This document shows positions 1-6,694 of a DNA stretch of 11,786 nt, in pieces. Source of the stretch: Chroococcidiopsidaceae cyanobacterium CP_BM_RX_35 (GTDB taxonomy: Bacteria; Cyanobacteriota; Cyanobacteriia; Cyanobacteriales; Chroococcidiopsidaceae). The DNA lies in contig JAFAVL010000570.1 in assembly GCA_019242465.1 (NCBI GenBank), forward strand, positions 1 to 11,786, read 5' to 3'. The translations under genes and the position numbers were made by a program. Under the pieces are notes generated by a model that was given only the letters and a program-made list of their open reading frames with translations, had not been told where the DNA came from and made no database searches. Position 1 is the stretch's first letter; each line of letters starts with the position of its first letter.

Positions 1-43
1 GTTGACTCGAAAAGTGCAAGTTGCTTGATGCTGTTTAGACTTC

Positions 44-1231
44 TCAAACAGGTTCTAAAGCATTTATCAAGGGTTGATTCACAATCCGTCCATTGGGGAA
101 CACCAGTCGTGTCTGTCGCTTTAGCTGGCTTTGATAAGTAGATACAGCTGCAAGTCTGCCACTATCATTAGTATAAGGAGTAGGGTAAACGATGCCGTTA
201 TTTGATTTGCCAAGGGGATCATAGTTATACAGCGCTGAGCTATTTTTTGCTGTGGTCGAGTTTGTCGGATCGTAGTAGTTACTGACACAAGCGGTTGGGG
301 TGCGATTAATGTAATTGGTGTCTGTGTATGAAGCGTCTTTGTAGTGATAAACTGCTGTAGCTCTCATTAGAAGATCGCTCTTCCGAGTTTCCCCAGTAAC
401 ACCTGTCATTGGCATAGTATCAGGCCATGCCACAGTGAAAGGCGGAGTAGCAGATACGCCTGGGTCCAAAACAGGATTTGGCAGAAAAGAATATGTTGAG
501 CGGGAATAAGAAGGAGTACCTCCTCCAGCAGCACCATCGTCATCGACGTAAATGCCCGCTCCAGTAATCACCCTCAAACCACCAAGATTGGAAAAGCTAG
601 TCAAAGGTTGTTGAGCGGCGACATCTTCCCAGTAACCACCTCGGTCTGATGCACCTAAGTCGGCGATAGATGTTATCTGAGTAGTTCGATAGCGAAGTTG
701 GTTGTTGGGATTAGTCCAGTAGATGTTAGTACCAATTGGCTGCTGTTGATTCGGTCCTGTGACGTAGTTGCCATTACTATTTTTCCACCAAGCAGGAAGA
801 TTATTCCCGACATAGACGCGATCACCTAAATATGCTTCTTGACCATTTTGCTGCTCCTGTGCTGGCTGAGTCTGTGCCAGATTAGCTGTGATTAGGGTGA
901 GATTAGTATTAGCATTTGTGGGTTCCCTCCATACAGCAGGTGGCTCAATCGTGCCTGAAGTAAAAACAGTGGGATCAACACCAGTCCCCGCACTATCATA
1001 AGGATTTTCCGCCCCTGTACCGTCGGGCAGTGAGATTTCAGCGAAAGGAACACGGCGGGTATGGTTCCTTAAGTAAATCTCGATTTGCTGTGATAGGACA
1101 GTTTGAGTATCTAAGCTACTGCCGCCAGTCCCAGTGATAGCAGCGGTAAACCCACTTATAACTTCTTGGGGGTATTGAGACACAGATGAAACACTGGACA
1201 CCGTTGGTGGTGGGGTAATCGTGCCTGCATT
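44..1231 (-). pseudogene. hpsA: HpsA-like protein, middle part continuing in frame after the TAA
   Basis: This segment lies in the same reading frame as the upstream HpsA-like ORF and follows its TAA directly. The ten codons between (NAGTITPPPT) read as a normal Pro/Thr linker, and then a GTG at 1201 could begin a 385-aa frame. I see no ribosome binding site at that GTG, so independent translation is doubtful. The protein is rich in Asn, Thr, Gly and Tyr, has no hydrophobic segment, and ends with RLVFPNGRIVNQPLINALEPV. It then meets TGA (46-44) and a second in-frame stop, TAA (37-35), so the protein ends early at the window edge. From memory HpsA proteins are much longer than the roughly 830 codons present here, so the C-terminal part is missing or lies in another frame beyond the window. 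Both alternative minus-strand frames are open from about position 45 to the edge, so a frameshift cannot be placed. Confidence 0.6.
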
Positions 1232-2545
1232 TTACCCTGGGTGAAAAGATAGTGCTGTCTGTCTCATTAGGGCAATTCGCTGGCTGTAAGCAGCATCGTT
1301 ATAGGCGACTTGCGAACCACCTGGGCTAGTTGTAGATCTATTATTGCCATCAATCGTGGCACTTCCAGGAGCATTCCCAACTCCCTGGAAGAGGTCAACA
1401 CTTACTGCCGTTTGATCAGTAGTGTCAGCAGCGTTTCCAGTTCCCACGTTGCCGCCAACTGTAATTATGCTGTTCTCCTCTTTGTAAAAGCAGGAATTTG
1501 GACTACTGACCTGATACAGCGTGATTGCACCTCCATGCCCCCCAATTAGCAAGTTGGCATTTGTGAAGACTCTACCGTTTAGACGGAATGCGGAACCAGG
1601 AGTCAGTTCCAAGTCATCCTGGAACAAAACGGCGTTGTTGGTCAGGGGGATTAGAGCCGGATCTTGCTCATATTCCAGAGCTGAAAAGCCTTTACTACCT
1701 GTGTAAGCCTCGAAATTAGGATTTCCAGTAGGAGGATTAATAATTGGAACGTTGGCAGTGTAGACATAGAAGCTTTTAGTCAGTGTGGCACCTGATTTGA
1801 ACCAAATGATGTTACCTGACCCATTGGCGGCAGCAGCAGTTCCTTGTGCACATTGCCCCCCTAGCGAGTTTTGCCCCATTGGCGGCGTTCTAGCTTCAAG
1901 GGGATTTCGGACTCGATTAAAATTTCCTGTTGTATTATCACGAGTAGGACTACGCAAGTAAATGCCATACAGGGTATAGCTATCAAACTTACCGTTGTTA
2001 TCTGTATCTACTGGAAATCTCCAAGCAGTAGTTATGGTTTCATCATTATCTAAAACGTATGATGTCCCAGGTTGCTTTTCGATTACGTTGTTATTATTAA
2101 TGTCATAAACAACTTCCAGTTGATTCTCATCGCCGAACGTATAACTAGTGGCACCGAGAGCGGTGTATAACTGGTTGTCGTTTGGGGTTGACCCTGAGAA
2201 CTGTTGTAATAACCTTCCTATCTTGGCTTTGGCACGATCAACCGCCGGAGCAGCAGCGTTAAGTACGACCTGATTCACCCTAACGTTACTGGCGTTTTGA
2301 GACCGGTCAAACGACCGTAACATGATTGCTAGAGTTAGCAATACAACTACCAGTAGCACCATTGATACTGTGGGCATCACAAACCCCGCCTGCTGTTGTC
2401 GTCTCCACCGCCGAGATTTGACGAAAAAACGTCGTAAGAATAATAAGACCGCTCTCAGTATGAGTTGTTGCAGCTGGAAGATTTTTGGTAACAGGCGGTT
2501 AAATGCTTTATAAGTCTTGCTTTTTTTATTTTTACACTTATACAT
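1232..2545 (-). CDS. hpsA: HpsA-like hormogonium polysaccharide protein, N-terminal part, cut by an in-frame TAA
   Basis: This is the N-terminal 437 residues of an HpsA-type protein, a family tied to hormogonium polysaccharide secretion and gliding in filamentous cyanobacteria. Residues 1-53 are rich in Lys/Arg (RRFFVKSRRWRR near 38-49). They are followed by a type IV prepilin-like site G54/F55 and a hydrophobic helix at about 57-76 (VSMVLLVVVLLTLAIML). Position 5 after the cleavage point is Thr59, not the Glu of classical pilins. The stretch after the helix (NASNVRVNQVVLNAAAP, about 84-100) is the part I recognise best as HpsA. The ATG at 2545 lies just before the Lys-rich segment; no strong ribosome binding site is seen. 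The frame ends in TAA at 1234-1232, but the same frame continues with related-looking sequence down to 44, so this is probably the front half of a broken gene. Whether the 437-aa product is made or exported is unknown. Confidence 0.75.
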   Translation of the reverse strand: MYKCKNKKSKTYKAFNRLLPKIFQLQQLILRAVLLFLRRFFVKSRRWRRQQQAGFVMPTVSMVLLVVVLLTLAIMLRSFDRSQNASNVRVNQVVLNAAAPAVDRAKAKIGRLLQQFSGSTPNDNQLYTALGATSYTFGDENQLEVVYDINNNNVIEKQPGTSYVLDNDETITTAWRFPVDTDNNGKFDSYTLYGIYLRSPTRDNTTGNFNRVRNPLEARTPPMGQNSLGGQCAQGTAAAANGSGNIIWFKSGATLTKSFYVYTANVPIINPPTGNPNFEAYTGSKGFSALEYEQDPALIPLTNNAVLFQDDLELTPGSAFRLNGRVFTNANLLIGGHGGAITLYQVSSPNSCFYKEENSIITVGGNVGTGNAADTTDQTAVSVDLFQGVGNAPGSATIDGNNRSTTSPGGSQVAYNDAAYSQRIALMRQTALSFHPG

Positions 2546-2752
2546 AAATGCTTCAAATAGTTATCTCAACGGCGCAGGCAAAGGTTTATGCCATATTTAA
2601 ACTGGGCACGTAACAAACTTAACGTTCCTTCTACTGTGCATCAAAGCGGAATTTTACTGAAAAATGTTGCGGCTGCTAGGCTTTGCTACTAAATCTTTTC
2701 GGTAGATGTACGGTATTAGAAGTCAATACTTTATAGTTGAGCTGAAGATAAT
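2546..2752. promoter_or_regulatory. Intergenic region between hpsA (left) and a small rightward ORF
   Basis: These 207 bases separate two divergently oriented reading frames and so must hold the hpsA promoter and probably one for the rightward genes. No convincing -35/-10 pair could be assigned on either strand. The clearest element is a short inverted repeat, GTATT (2713-2717) and AATAC (2725-2729), separated by 7 bases and lying 24 bases before the ATG at 2753. It could be an operator or simply chance, since the arms are only 5 bases long. Confidence 0.3.
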
Positions 2753-2932
2753 ATGAGCCAATCATCTCTAACCACTCAGCAACAGGCTGAACTCATCTCA
2801 ATTCTTGAACTGACTCAAGTTGCCAGACAGCAGATGCAGAAACTGTGCGAGCAGGCTGAAGCTAAAGCGCGAAAACTCGAAAAGGGATTGGATCACAGTC
2901 AACCTAAAGGCTCGTCGGCTAGTTCTCTGTAA
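2753..2932 (+). CDS. Small hypothetical protein, 59 aa, helical
   Basis: A complete 59-codon frame opens with ATG at 2753 and closes with TAA at 2930-2932, followed at once by an in-frame TGA. A weak GAAG-type ribosome binding site lies about 6 bases before the ATG. Residues 8-48 are Gln/Glu/Ala/Lys-rich and probably form one amphipathic helix (QQQAELISILELTQVARQQM and onward, ending in KARKLEKGLD). The tail is Ser-rich (SSASSL). There is no signal peptide, membrane segment or recognisable domain. It lies 146 bases upstream of the MNT nucleotidyltransferase on the same strand and may be transcribed with it. It could be a real small gene or the start of a decayed longer one, since the same frame reopens after the double stop. 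I do not recognise it. Confidence 0.4.
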   Translation: MSQSSLTTQQQAELISILELTQVARQQMQKLCEQAEAKARKLEKGLDHSQPKGSSASSL

Positions 2933-2941
2933 TGATTTGCG

Positions 2942-3064
2942 GTGCTTTCAGACTATCAGCACGCGATCGCGACTCAAGAATTCCAGGAGCGTTGGTCACC
3001 AAGCAAGTCAGCTCTGGGGTCTAGAACCGTTATTATCATTGCAGCCCAACATCTGGCTTTCTAA
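2942..3064 (+). pseudogene. Possible in-frame remnant behind the 59-aa ORF
   Basis: After the TAA-TGA that closes the preceding small ORF, the same frame stays open from 2936 to a TAA at 3062-3064. A GTG at 2942 could start a 40-aa product (VLSDYQHAIATQEFQERWSP onward, ending AAQHLAF). It carries a HIP1 octamer at 2963-2970. No ribosome binding site or known motif is visible. It may be the tail of a gene to which 2753-2932 once belonged, or chance. It fills most of the space before the nucleotidyltransferase start. Confidence 0.2.
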
Positions 3065-3078
3065 GATCTTAATTCCTG

Positions 3079-3399
3079 ATGAACGAGAAATTGATAGCCA
3101 TCCTGGCAGAACTCCGCCACTATCTTGAGGTGCTTCACGGTGAGCAGCTTGTCCAGGTAGTGCTCTATGGTTCCCAAGCTAGAGGAGATGCTAAACCAGA
3201 CTCAGACATTGATATCTTAATTGTTCTCCAGCCACCAGTCGATGCAACAGCACAAATCAATCGGACAGGTGATTTTGTAGCAGCTTTATCGCTCCAGCAT
3301 AATACCGTTGTCTCCCGCGCCTTCGTTTCTGACGAGCAGTTTCATAACCAAAATGGACCATTTTTCCGCAATGTCCGCCGGGAAGGCATCACTGTATGA
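3079..3399 (+). CDS. mntA: MNT-domain nucleotidyltransferase, MntA-like antitoxin of a HEPN/MNT pair
   Basis: This 106-aa minimal nucleotidyltransferase has the signature GSX10DXD: Gly31-Ser32, Arg35-Gly36, then Asp43 and Asp45 (GSQARGDAKPDSDIDILIVL, 31-50), the metal-binding aspartates of the Pol-beta fold. In characterised MntA-HepT systems the MNT protein is the antitoxin: it transfers AMP from ATP to a tyrosine of the HEPN RNase toxin and silences it. The length is normal for the family and the active site is intact. The stop TGA at 3397-3399 overlaps an ATG at 3396-3398 (ATGA), the typical coupling to a downstream HEPN gene, but that frame ends after ten codons. The protein therefore looks like an orphan antitoxin. 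The ATG at 3079 has only a weak ribosome binding site. A solitary nucleotidyltransferase with another target is the alternative. Confidence 0.85.
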   Translation: MNEKLIAILAELRHYLEVLHGEQLVQVVLYGSQARGDAKPDSDIDILIVLQPPVDATAQINRTGDFVAALSLQHNTVVSRAFVSDEQFHNQNGPFFRNVRREGITV

Positions 3400-3428
3400 C
3401 CCCTGAGCAGGCAATTTATCTGCCCTAG
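3396..3428 (+). pseudogene. Stub of a HEPN-domain (HepT-like) toxin gene
   Basis: The frame starts at the ATG that overlaps the mntA stop and encodes only MTPEQAIYLP before TAG at 3426-3428. The opening MTPEQ is, from memory, a common beginning of HEPN proteins encoded directly downstream of MNT genes, which are usually about 120-140 aa. None of the later HEPN features (the R-X4-6-H motif) is found in the sequence that follows. The TAG sits in the palindrome CCTAGG, which also supplies the stop of the convergent gene on the other strand. I infer that the toxin gene was lost by deletion or insertion at this point. Ten codons is little evidence, so the assignment rests mainly on the ATGA overlap and the context. 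Confidence 0.45.
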
Positions 3429-3775
3429 GCAGCATCCAGTCTACCCTGCTTCAGGTTATAGGCGAAATTCACTGCTGTATCCGGGCTGATGCGGTTACAT
3501 AATGCCTCAAGTTCAGCTGCCAAAAAATCAGCGTCTAGTCCTGATTCTGGATCGCGCTGGTCGTGGTACAGCATGGCATACACATACACACCCACGTGGG
3601 TTTTACGATCTTTGTCAAAGGTTTTGGTGCGTAGTTCTGGTGTGAAACCAAGGGACTTCGCAAAATCTAACAACTCGACTGGAGTCATATTTAAGACTCG
3701 ATGCAGGGCAACGTAGAGCATCACTTCACCCGGTTTGGGGATGAGAGACATGGTGGGAATTGCGACTGCGGTCAT
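3425..3775 (-). CDS. Hypothetical protein, 116 aa, second gene of a coupled pair
   Basis: I do not recognise this protein. Its start (ATG at 3775) overlaps the stop of the preceding minus-strand gene as ATGA (3775-3772), so the two are probably translationally coupled. The N-terminus (MTAVAIPTMSLIPKPGEVML) is followed by a helical-looking part (ALHRVLNMTPVELLDFAKSL, 24-43). Then comes a charged Thr/Lys/Asp/Arg stretch (RTKTFDKDRKTHVGVYVYAM, 49-68) and an acidic C-terminal region with AELEALCNRISPDTAVNFAY. There is no signal peptide or clear membrane segment, so a soluble protein is likely. Its TAG (3427-3425) lies in the CCTAGG where the HEPN stub also ends. The coupling and ordinary composition favour a real gene over a shadow frame. 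Confidence 0.6.
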   Translation of the reverse strand: MTAVAIPTMSLIPKPGEVMLYVALHRVLNMTPVELLDFAKSLGFTPELRTKTFDKDRKTHVGVYVYAMLYHDQRDPESGLDADFLAAELEALCNRISPDTAVNFAYNLKQGRLDAA

Positions 3776-3975
3776 ACTTCACTCCTGAAGTAACAGATCC
3801 ACTTGCGAGTTTGCCCCTTCTGCTGAGGCTTACCTAACACTATAACGACTGTTCCACCCTCATCAGTTGCTTCCTGGGCAATCAATTCACACTTTTGCAA
3901 AGCTTGAGCTTCATTATCAGCAAAGACTTCTTGCGACCACTCCTCAGATTGTACTTCTGGATCATCTGGTATCAA
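3772..3975 (-). CDS. Small hypothetical protein, 67 aa, first gene of a coupled pair
   Basis: This 67-aa acidic protein of unknown function has an acidic start (MIPDDPEVQSEEWSQEVFAD) and a helical middle (EAQALQKCELIAQEA). It ends with a likely beta hairpin (TVVIVLGKPQQKGQTRKWIC) closed by YFRSEV. No ATG is available in frame. The start must be TTG at 3975, which is preceded by an in-frame TAG two codons upstream and by an AGG about 5 bases away that could serve as ribosome binding site. Its TGA overlaps the ATG of the 116-aa gene (ATGA). Two small soluble coupled genes beside a toxin-antitoxin remnant could be an accessory module of their own, but nothing in the sequence proves a function. 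Confidence 0.55.
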   Translation of the reverse strand: MIPDDPEVQSEEWSQEVFADNEAQALQKCELIAQEATDEGGTVVIVLGKPQQKGQTRKWICYFRSEV

Positions 3976-4215
3976 GCCACCCTAGCTAGGAAATGGAACA
4001 ACGGCGAATTAATCCTCCCTAGAATACTCCTGACTTAACTTGAACGCACCTCATCTAGAAGCTTTGCTTTAGATGGGGATTCTTGTGCTAGGCTACCAAC
4101 GCATTGCATTAATGCTCGTGCCATGTTTGATGTCACCATCTTCTCAAGATCGATACTATGGAAATGCTCCTGAACCGGGGCTATGAAATTAGGTGTTGAG
4201 ATAGGAGACAGTTCT
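3976..4215. other. Gap between the unknown gene pair and the Uma2 gene
   Basis: This 240-base gap between divergent genes holds no gene I can support. It begins with the perfect palindrome CCTAGCTAGG (3981-3990). A minus-strand open frame (4259-4035) crosses it but overlaps the well-supported 5' end of the Uma2 gene and shows no domain. The end of the gap carries the strong AGGAGA ribosome binding site (4203-4208) for the rightward gene. No clear promoter could be assigned. Confidence 0.35.
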
Positions 4216-4791
4216 ATGACTGCTGTAGCATTCCGGCTCGATCCGTTCATAGAACTCACCGACGAGGTGTTTCTGAAACTCTGTCAGGCAAACCCCGATA
4301 TTAAATTTGAAAGCACCGCTCAGGGAGAATTAATCGTTGTGCCACCAACGGGAGGGGAAACTGGCAACCGCAATCTGCGGCTGACACAACAGTTGGGAAT
4401 TTGGAGCGATGCTGATGGGACAGGATTGGCGTTTGATTCCAGTACCCTGTTCATCCTTCCTAATAAAGCCCGTCGTTCGCCAGATGCTGCCTGGATATTG
4501 CTAGAGCGTTGGAATCAGCTGACACCTGAAGAGCGAGAAACCTTTCCCCCAATCTGTCCAGACTTTGTTGTTGAACTACGTTCCCCTAGCGATAGTCTTA
4601 GAGCCGTTCAGGACAAGATGCAGGAGTACATGGACAATGATGCACGCTTGGGTTGGTTAATAAATCCCAAAGCTCAGCAAGTAGAAATTTATCGCCAGGG
4701 TCAAGAGAAAGAGCTACTACAAGCACCTGCTAGCTTGTCTGGGGAACAAGTCCTGCCAGGATTCGTGCTGGACTTAAAAGCGATTCTCTAG
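4216..4791 (+). CDS. Uma2 family (DUF820) endonuclease-fold protein
   Basis: This 191-aa protein belongs to the Uma2/DUF820 family, which is greatly expanded in cyanobacteria and has a PD-(D/E)XK nuclease-like fold. Biological substrates are mostly unknown. The diagnostic core is PDFVVELRSPSDSLRAVQDK (115-134), with Asp116, Glu120 and Lys134, preceded by SPDAAW with Asp90 and followed by LGWLINPKAQQVEIY (145-159), the family's usual closing strand pair. The N-terminal half has FESTAQGELIVVPPTGGETG (31-50), typical of the first beta sheet. A start at 4183 would add 11 residues, but ATG 4216 is preceded by AGGAGA (4203-4208) at 7-base spacing and gives the family-like opening MTAVAFRLDP, so it is preferred. 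Length and motifs look intact. It stands alone, with no obvious partner gene. Confidence 0.85.
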   Translation: MTAVAFRLDPFIELTDEVFLKLCQANPDIKFESTAQGELIVVPPTGGETGNRNLRLTQQLGIWSDADGTGLAFDSSTLFILPNKARRSPDAAWILLERWNQLTPEERETFPPICPDFVVELRSPSDSLRAVQDKMQEYMDNDARLGWLINPKAQQVEIYRQGQEKELLQAPASLSGEQVLPGFVLDLKAIL

Positions 4792-4861
4792 CTGTGGTGA
4801 GGCTTTCCATCTGTTGTTGATGCTGGTGAAACCTAGCTCAAGAATAAATAACGTTAGCACT

Positions 4862-4890
4862 TTGCAAAATCTGCTGATAGTGATTAGAAT
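4862..4890 (+). promoter_or_regulatory. Candidate sigma-70-type promoter for catalase
   Basis: TTGCAA (4862-4867) and TAGAAT (4885-4890) are separated by 17 bases and match the -35 consensus at 4 of 6 positions and the -10 at 5 of 6. Transcription would start near 4897 and give a leader of about 105 bases before the catalase ATG. The prediction is by eye; the spacing and position support it. Confidence 0.45.
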
Positions 4891-4943
4891 ACAAAAGCGA
4901 ACTCATAACGGCTTCGTTTTATCTGAAAAAATGCACCAGCCAT

Positions 4944-4965
4944 CTACGCTAGCCCTGCTGCGTAG
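4944..4965 (+). promoter_or_regulatory. Hairpin in the catalase leader
   Basis: CTACGC (4944-4949) pairs perfectly with GCGTAG (4960-4965). Inside, AGC (4951-4953) pairs with GCT (4957-4959) around a CCT loop, leaving one bulged T. The 9-bp hairpin ends 35 bases before the catalase ATG, so it would lie in the 5' untranslated region. No T-run follows, so it is not a terminator. A role in mRNA stability or translation is possible. It does not match a riboswitch that I recognise. Confidence 0.4.
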
Positions 4966-5000
4966 GTTACCCAGTTCCAGTCACTGAAGAAAACTTAAAC

Positions 5001-6494
5001 ATGGAAGAACACAAAACATTAACAACAGCCGATGGTTGTCCTGTTGCTGATAACCAGAATTCTCTAACCGCTGGTCCTCGCGGTCCGGTACTGATACAGG
5101 ATTTCCATCTGCAAGAAAAGCTTGCTCACTTCAACCGCGAACGGATTCCTGAGCGGGTTGTTCATGCCAAGGGAGCGGCGGCTTTTGGTACCTTCACCGT
5201 GACCAACGACATCACCCGCTATACTCGGGCAAAGCTGTTTTCCGAAGTTGGTAAGAAAACTGAGGTGCTAACTCGCTTCTCTACTGTAGGTGGAGAAAAG
5301 GGTTCGGCTGACGCTGAGCGCGACCCCCGTGGATTTGCCGTCAAATTTTATACAGAAGAAGGTAACTGGGACATGACTGGCAACAACACGCCTATCTTCT
5401 TCATTCGCGATCCGCTAAAGTTCCCAGACTTTATCCACACTCAGAAGCGGAACCCCCAAACCAACTGCAAAGATGTTAACGCCATGTGGGATTTTTGGTC
5501 CCTCAGTCCTGAATCCTTACACCAAGTCACCATCCTCTTCTCCGATCGGGGCATTCCCAAAACCTACCGCTATATGAACGGTTATGGGAGCCACACCTTT
5601 AGCCTGATCAACGATAAAAATGAACGAGTCTGGTGCAAGTTTCACTTCAAAACACTTCTAGGTCATGAATACCTGACCACTGAGGAATCTGGTCAAGTGA
5701 AGGGAGAAGATCCTGACAGTGCAACTCGCGATCTGTTTGCAGCGATTGAGCAAGGAAACTATCCCAGATGGCGGGTGTGCATCCAGGTGATGACGGAGGA
5801 GCAAGCAGCCAAACATCCTGACAATCCCTTTGACTTGACCAAAGTTTGGAAGCATGCCGACTATCCGCTTATTGAAGTTGGCATTATGGAACTCAACCGC
5901 AACCCGGTCAACTACTTTGCTGAAGTCGAACAGGCTGCTTTCTCTCCTAGTGCAGTAGTTCCTGGAATCAGTTTCTCCCCAGACAAGATGTTACAAGCCC
6001 GCATCCTGTCTTATCCAGATGCCCACCGCTATCGTTTGGGAGTTAACTATCAGCAGTTGCCAGTCAACCAGCCTAGGTGTCCCGTGATGCATTATCAGCG
6101 AGATGGCTTTATGGCATTGGGTAATAACGGCGGCAATGCGCCTAACTATGAGCCCAACAGCAACGAAAATGCACCGAAGCAGAATCCTGCCTATGCCGAA
6201 CCACCCATGCCTTTAGGTAATGTGGCAGCAGACCGCTATGACCATCGGGAAGGCAACAATGACTATACTCAAGCGGGAGATCTTTATCGTTTAATGACTC
6301 CTGACCAGCAAGAGCGTCTCGTCGGTAACATTGTGGGTAGCCTCAGCCAAGCCTCTCACAATATCCAGATGCGGCAGTTATGCCATTTCTTCCGAGCCGA
6401 TGCCGATTATGGTCGTCGGATAGCATCCAAGCTGGGCATTGCCATAGACGCTATGATCCCTGCTGGAGGCGCAGGTCAGCCAGTAGCAGTCTAA
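5001..6494 (+). CDS. katA: Monofunctional haem catalase (small subunit, clade 3-like)
   Basis: This 497-aa enzyme converts two H2O2 to water and O2 using haem b; it is cytoplasmic and usually tetrameric. All key residues are present: distal His55 in RVVHAKG (52-58), distal Asn128 in [12 protein letters not shown] (127-138) and proximal haem-ligand Tyr338 in [15 protein letters not shown] (333-347) with Arg334. These sit one residue later than His54, Asn127 and Tyr337 of the Proteus mirabilis catalase, which supports a small-subunit enzyme. The length is normal and there is no C-terminal flavodoxin-like domain of the large KatE type. Tyr338 lies in the expected spacing, so the gene appears intact. 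The ATG at 5001 has only a weak upstream GAAG. A candidate promoter and leader hairpin precede it. Its neighbours, an HLIP and a 2TM protein, fit a light or oxidative stress setting. Many cyanobacteria rely on KatG or Mn-catalase instead. Confidence 0.95.
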   Translation: MEEHKTLTTADGCPVADNQNSLTAGPRGPVLIQDFHLQEKLAHFNRERIPERVVHAKGAAAFGTFTVTNDITRYTRAKLFSEVGKKTEVLTRFSTVGGEKGSADAERDPRGFAVKFYTEEGNWDMTGNNTPIFFIRDPLKFPDFIHTQKRNPQTNCKDVNAMWDFWSLSPESLHQVTILFSDRGIPKTYRYMNGYGSHTFSLINDKNERVWCKFHFKTLLGHEYLTTEESGQVKGEDPDSATRDLFAAIEQGNYPRWRVCIQVMTEEQAAKHPDNPFDLTKVWKHADYPLIEVGIMELNRNPVNYFAEVEQAAFSPSAVVPGISFSPDKMLQARILSYPDAHRYRLGVNYQQLPVNQPRCPVMHYQRDGFMALGNNGGNAPNYEPNSNENAPKQNPAYAEPPMPLGNVAADRYDHREGNNDYTQAGDLYRLMTPDQQERLVGNIVGSLSQASHNIQMRQLCHFFRADADYGRRIASKLGIAIDAMIPAGGAGQPVAV

Positions 6495-6532
6495 CCTTGC
6501 CGATTACCCACCTTGAACTCAAGGGAATGCCT

Positions 6533-6587
6533 GTGGCGGCTCCGGTAACTCAAGAGCGCAAGCTCAAGTTCAAATCCGAAGCCGCAC
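6533..6587 (+). other. Nested stem-loop downstream of catalase
   Basis: GTG-G-CGGCT (6533-6541) can pair with AGCCGCAC (6580-6587), with one bulged G. Within its loop GAGC-GCAA-GCTC (6554-6565) forms a small hairpin capped by a GNRA-type tetraloop. No T-run follows directly; the nearest is at about 6602-6606. It may stabilise the catalase 3' end or be a weak terminator before the hli gene. The rest of the gap 6495-6694 holds no gene I can support. Confidence 0.3.
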
Positions 6588-6694
6588 CTGGCTGTAGAGG
6601 TATTTTTAATCTCTGCCTATTTATAGATAGCTCCCCACAGCTAAGTCGTTACTATCTAATCAGTGACGTTAAGATTTATTACAGGCTCTTGACC

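Noticed and set aside
2820..3128. Plus-strand 102-codon open frame
   Set aside because: It overlaps both the 59-aa ORF and the start of the MNT nucleotidyltransferase in another frame. Its Cys/Arg/Ser-rich composition is typical of a shadow frame.
4035..4259. Minus-strand 74-codon open frame across the gap before Uma2
   Set aside because: It overlaps the well-supported start and ribosome binding site of the Uma2 gene on the other strand and has no recognisable domain or start signal of its own.
4792..5000. Riboswitch in the catalase leader
   Set aside because: Only one simple hairpin is visible and no conserved core of a known riboswitch class is recognised.
6648..6675. Possible HLR1 (RpaB) repeats GTTACTAT and GTTAAGAT before hli
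   Set aside because: The half-sites have one and two mismatches and are 20 bases apart from start to start instead of 10, so they do not fit the known motif.
6380..6694. N-terminal extension of the HLIP frame into catalase
   Set aside because: The extra residues come from an alternative frame of catalase and lack HLIP character. ATG 6695 gives the normal family length and has an upstream AGG.
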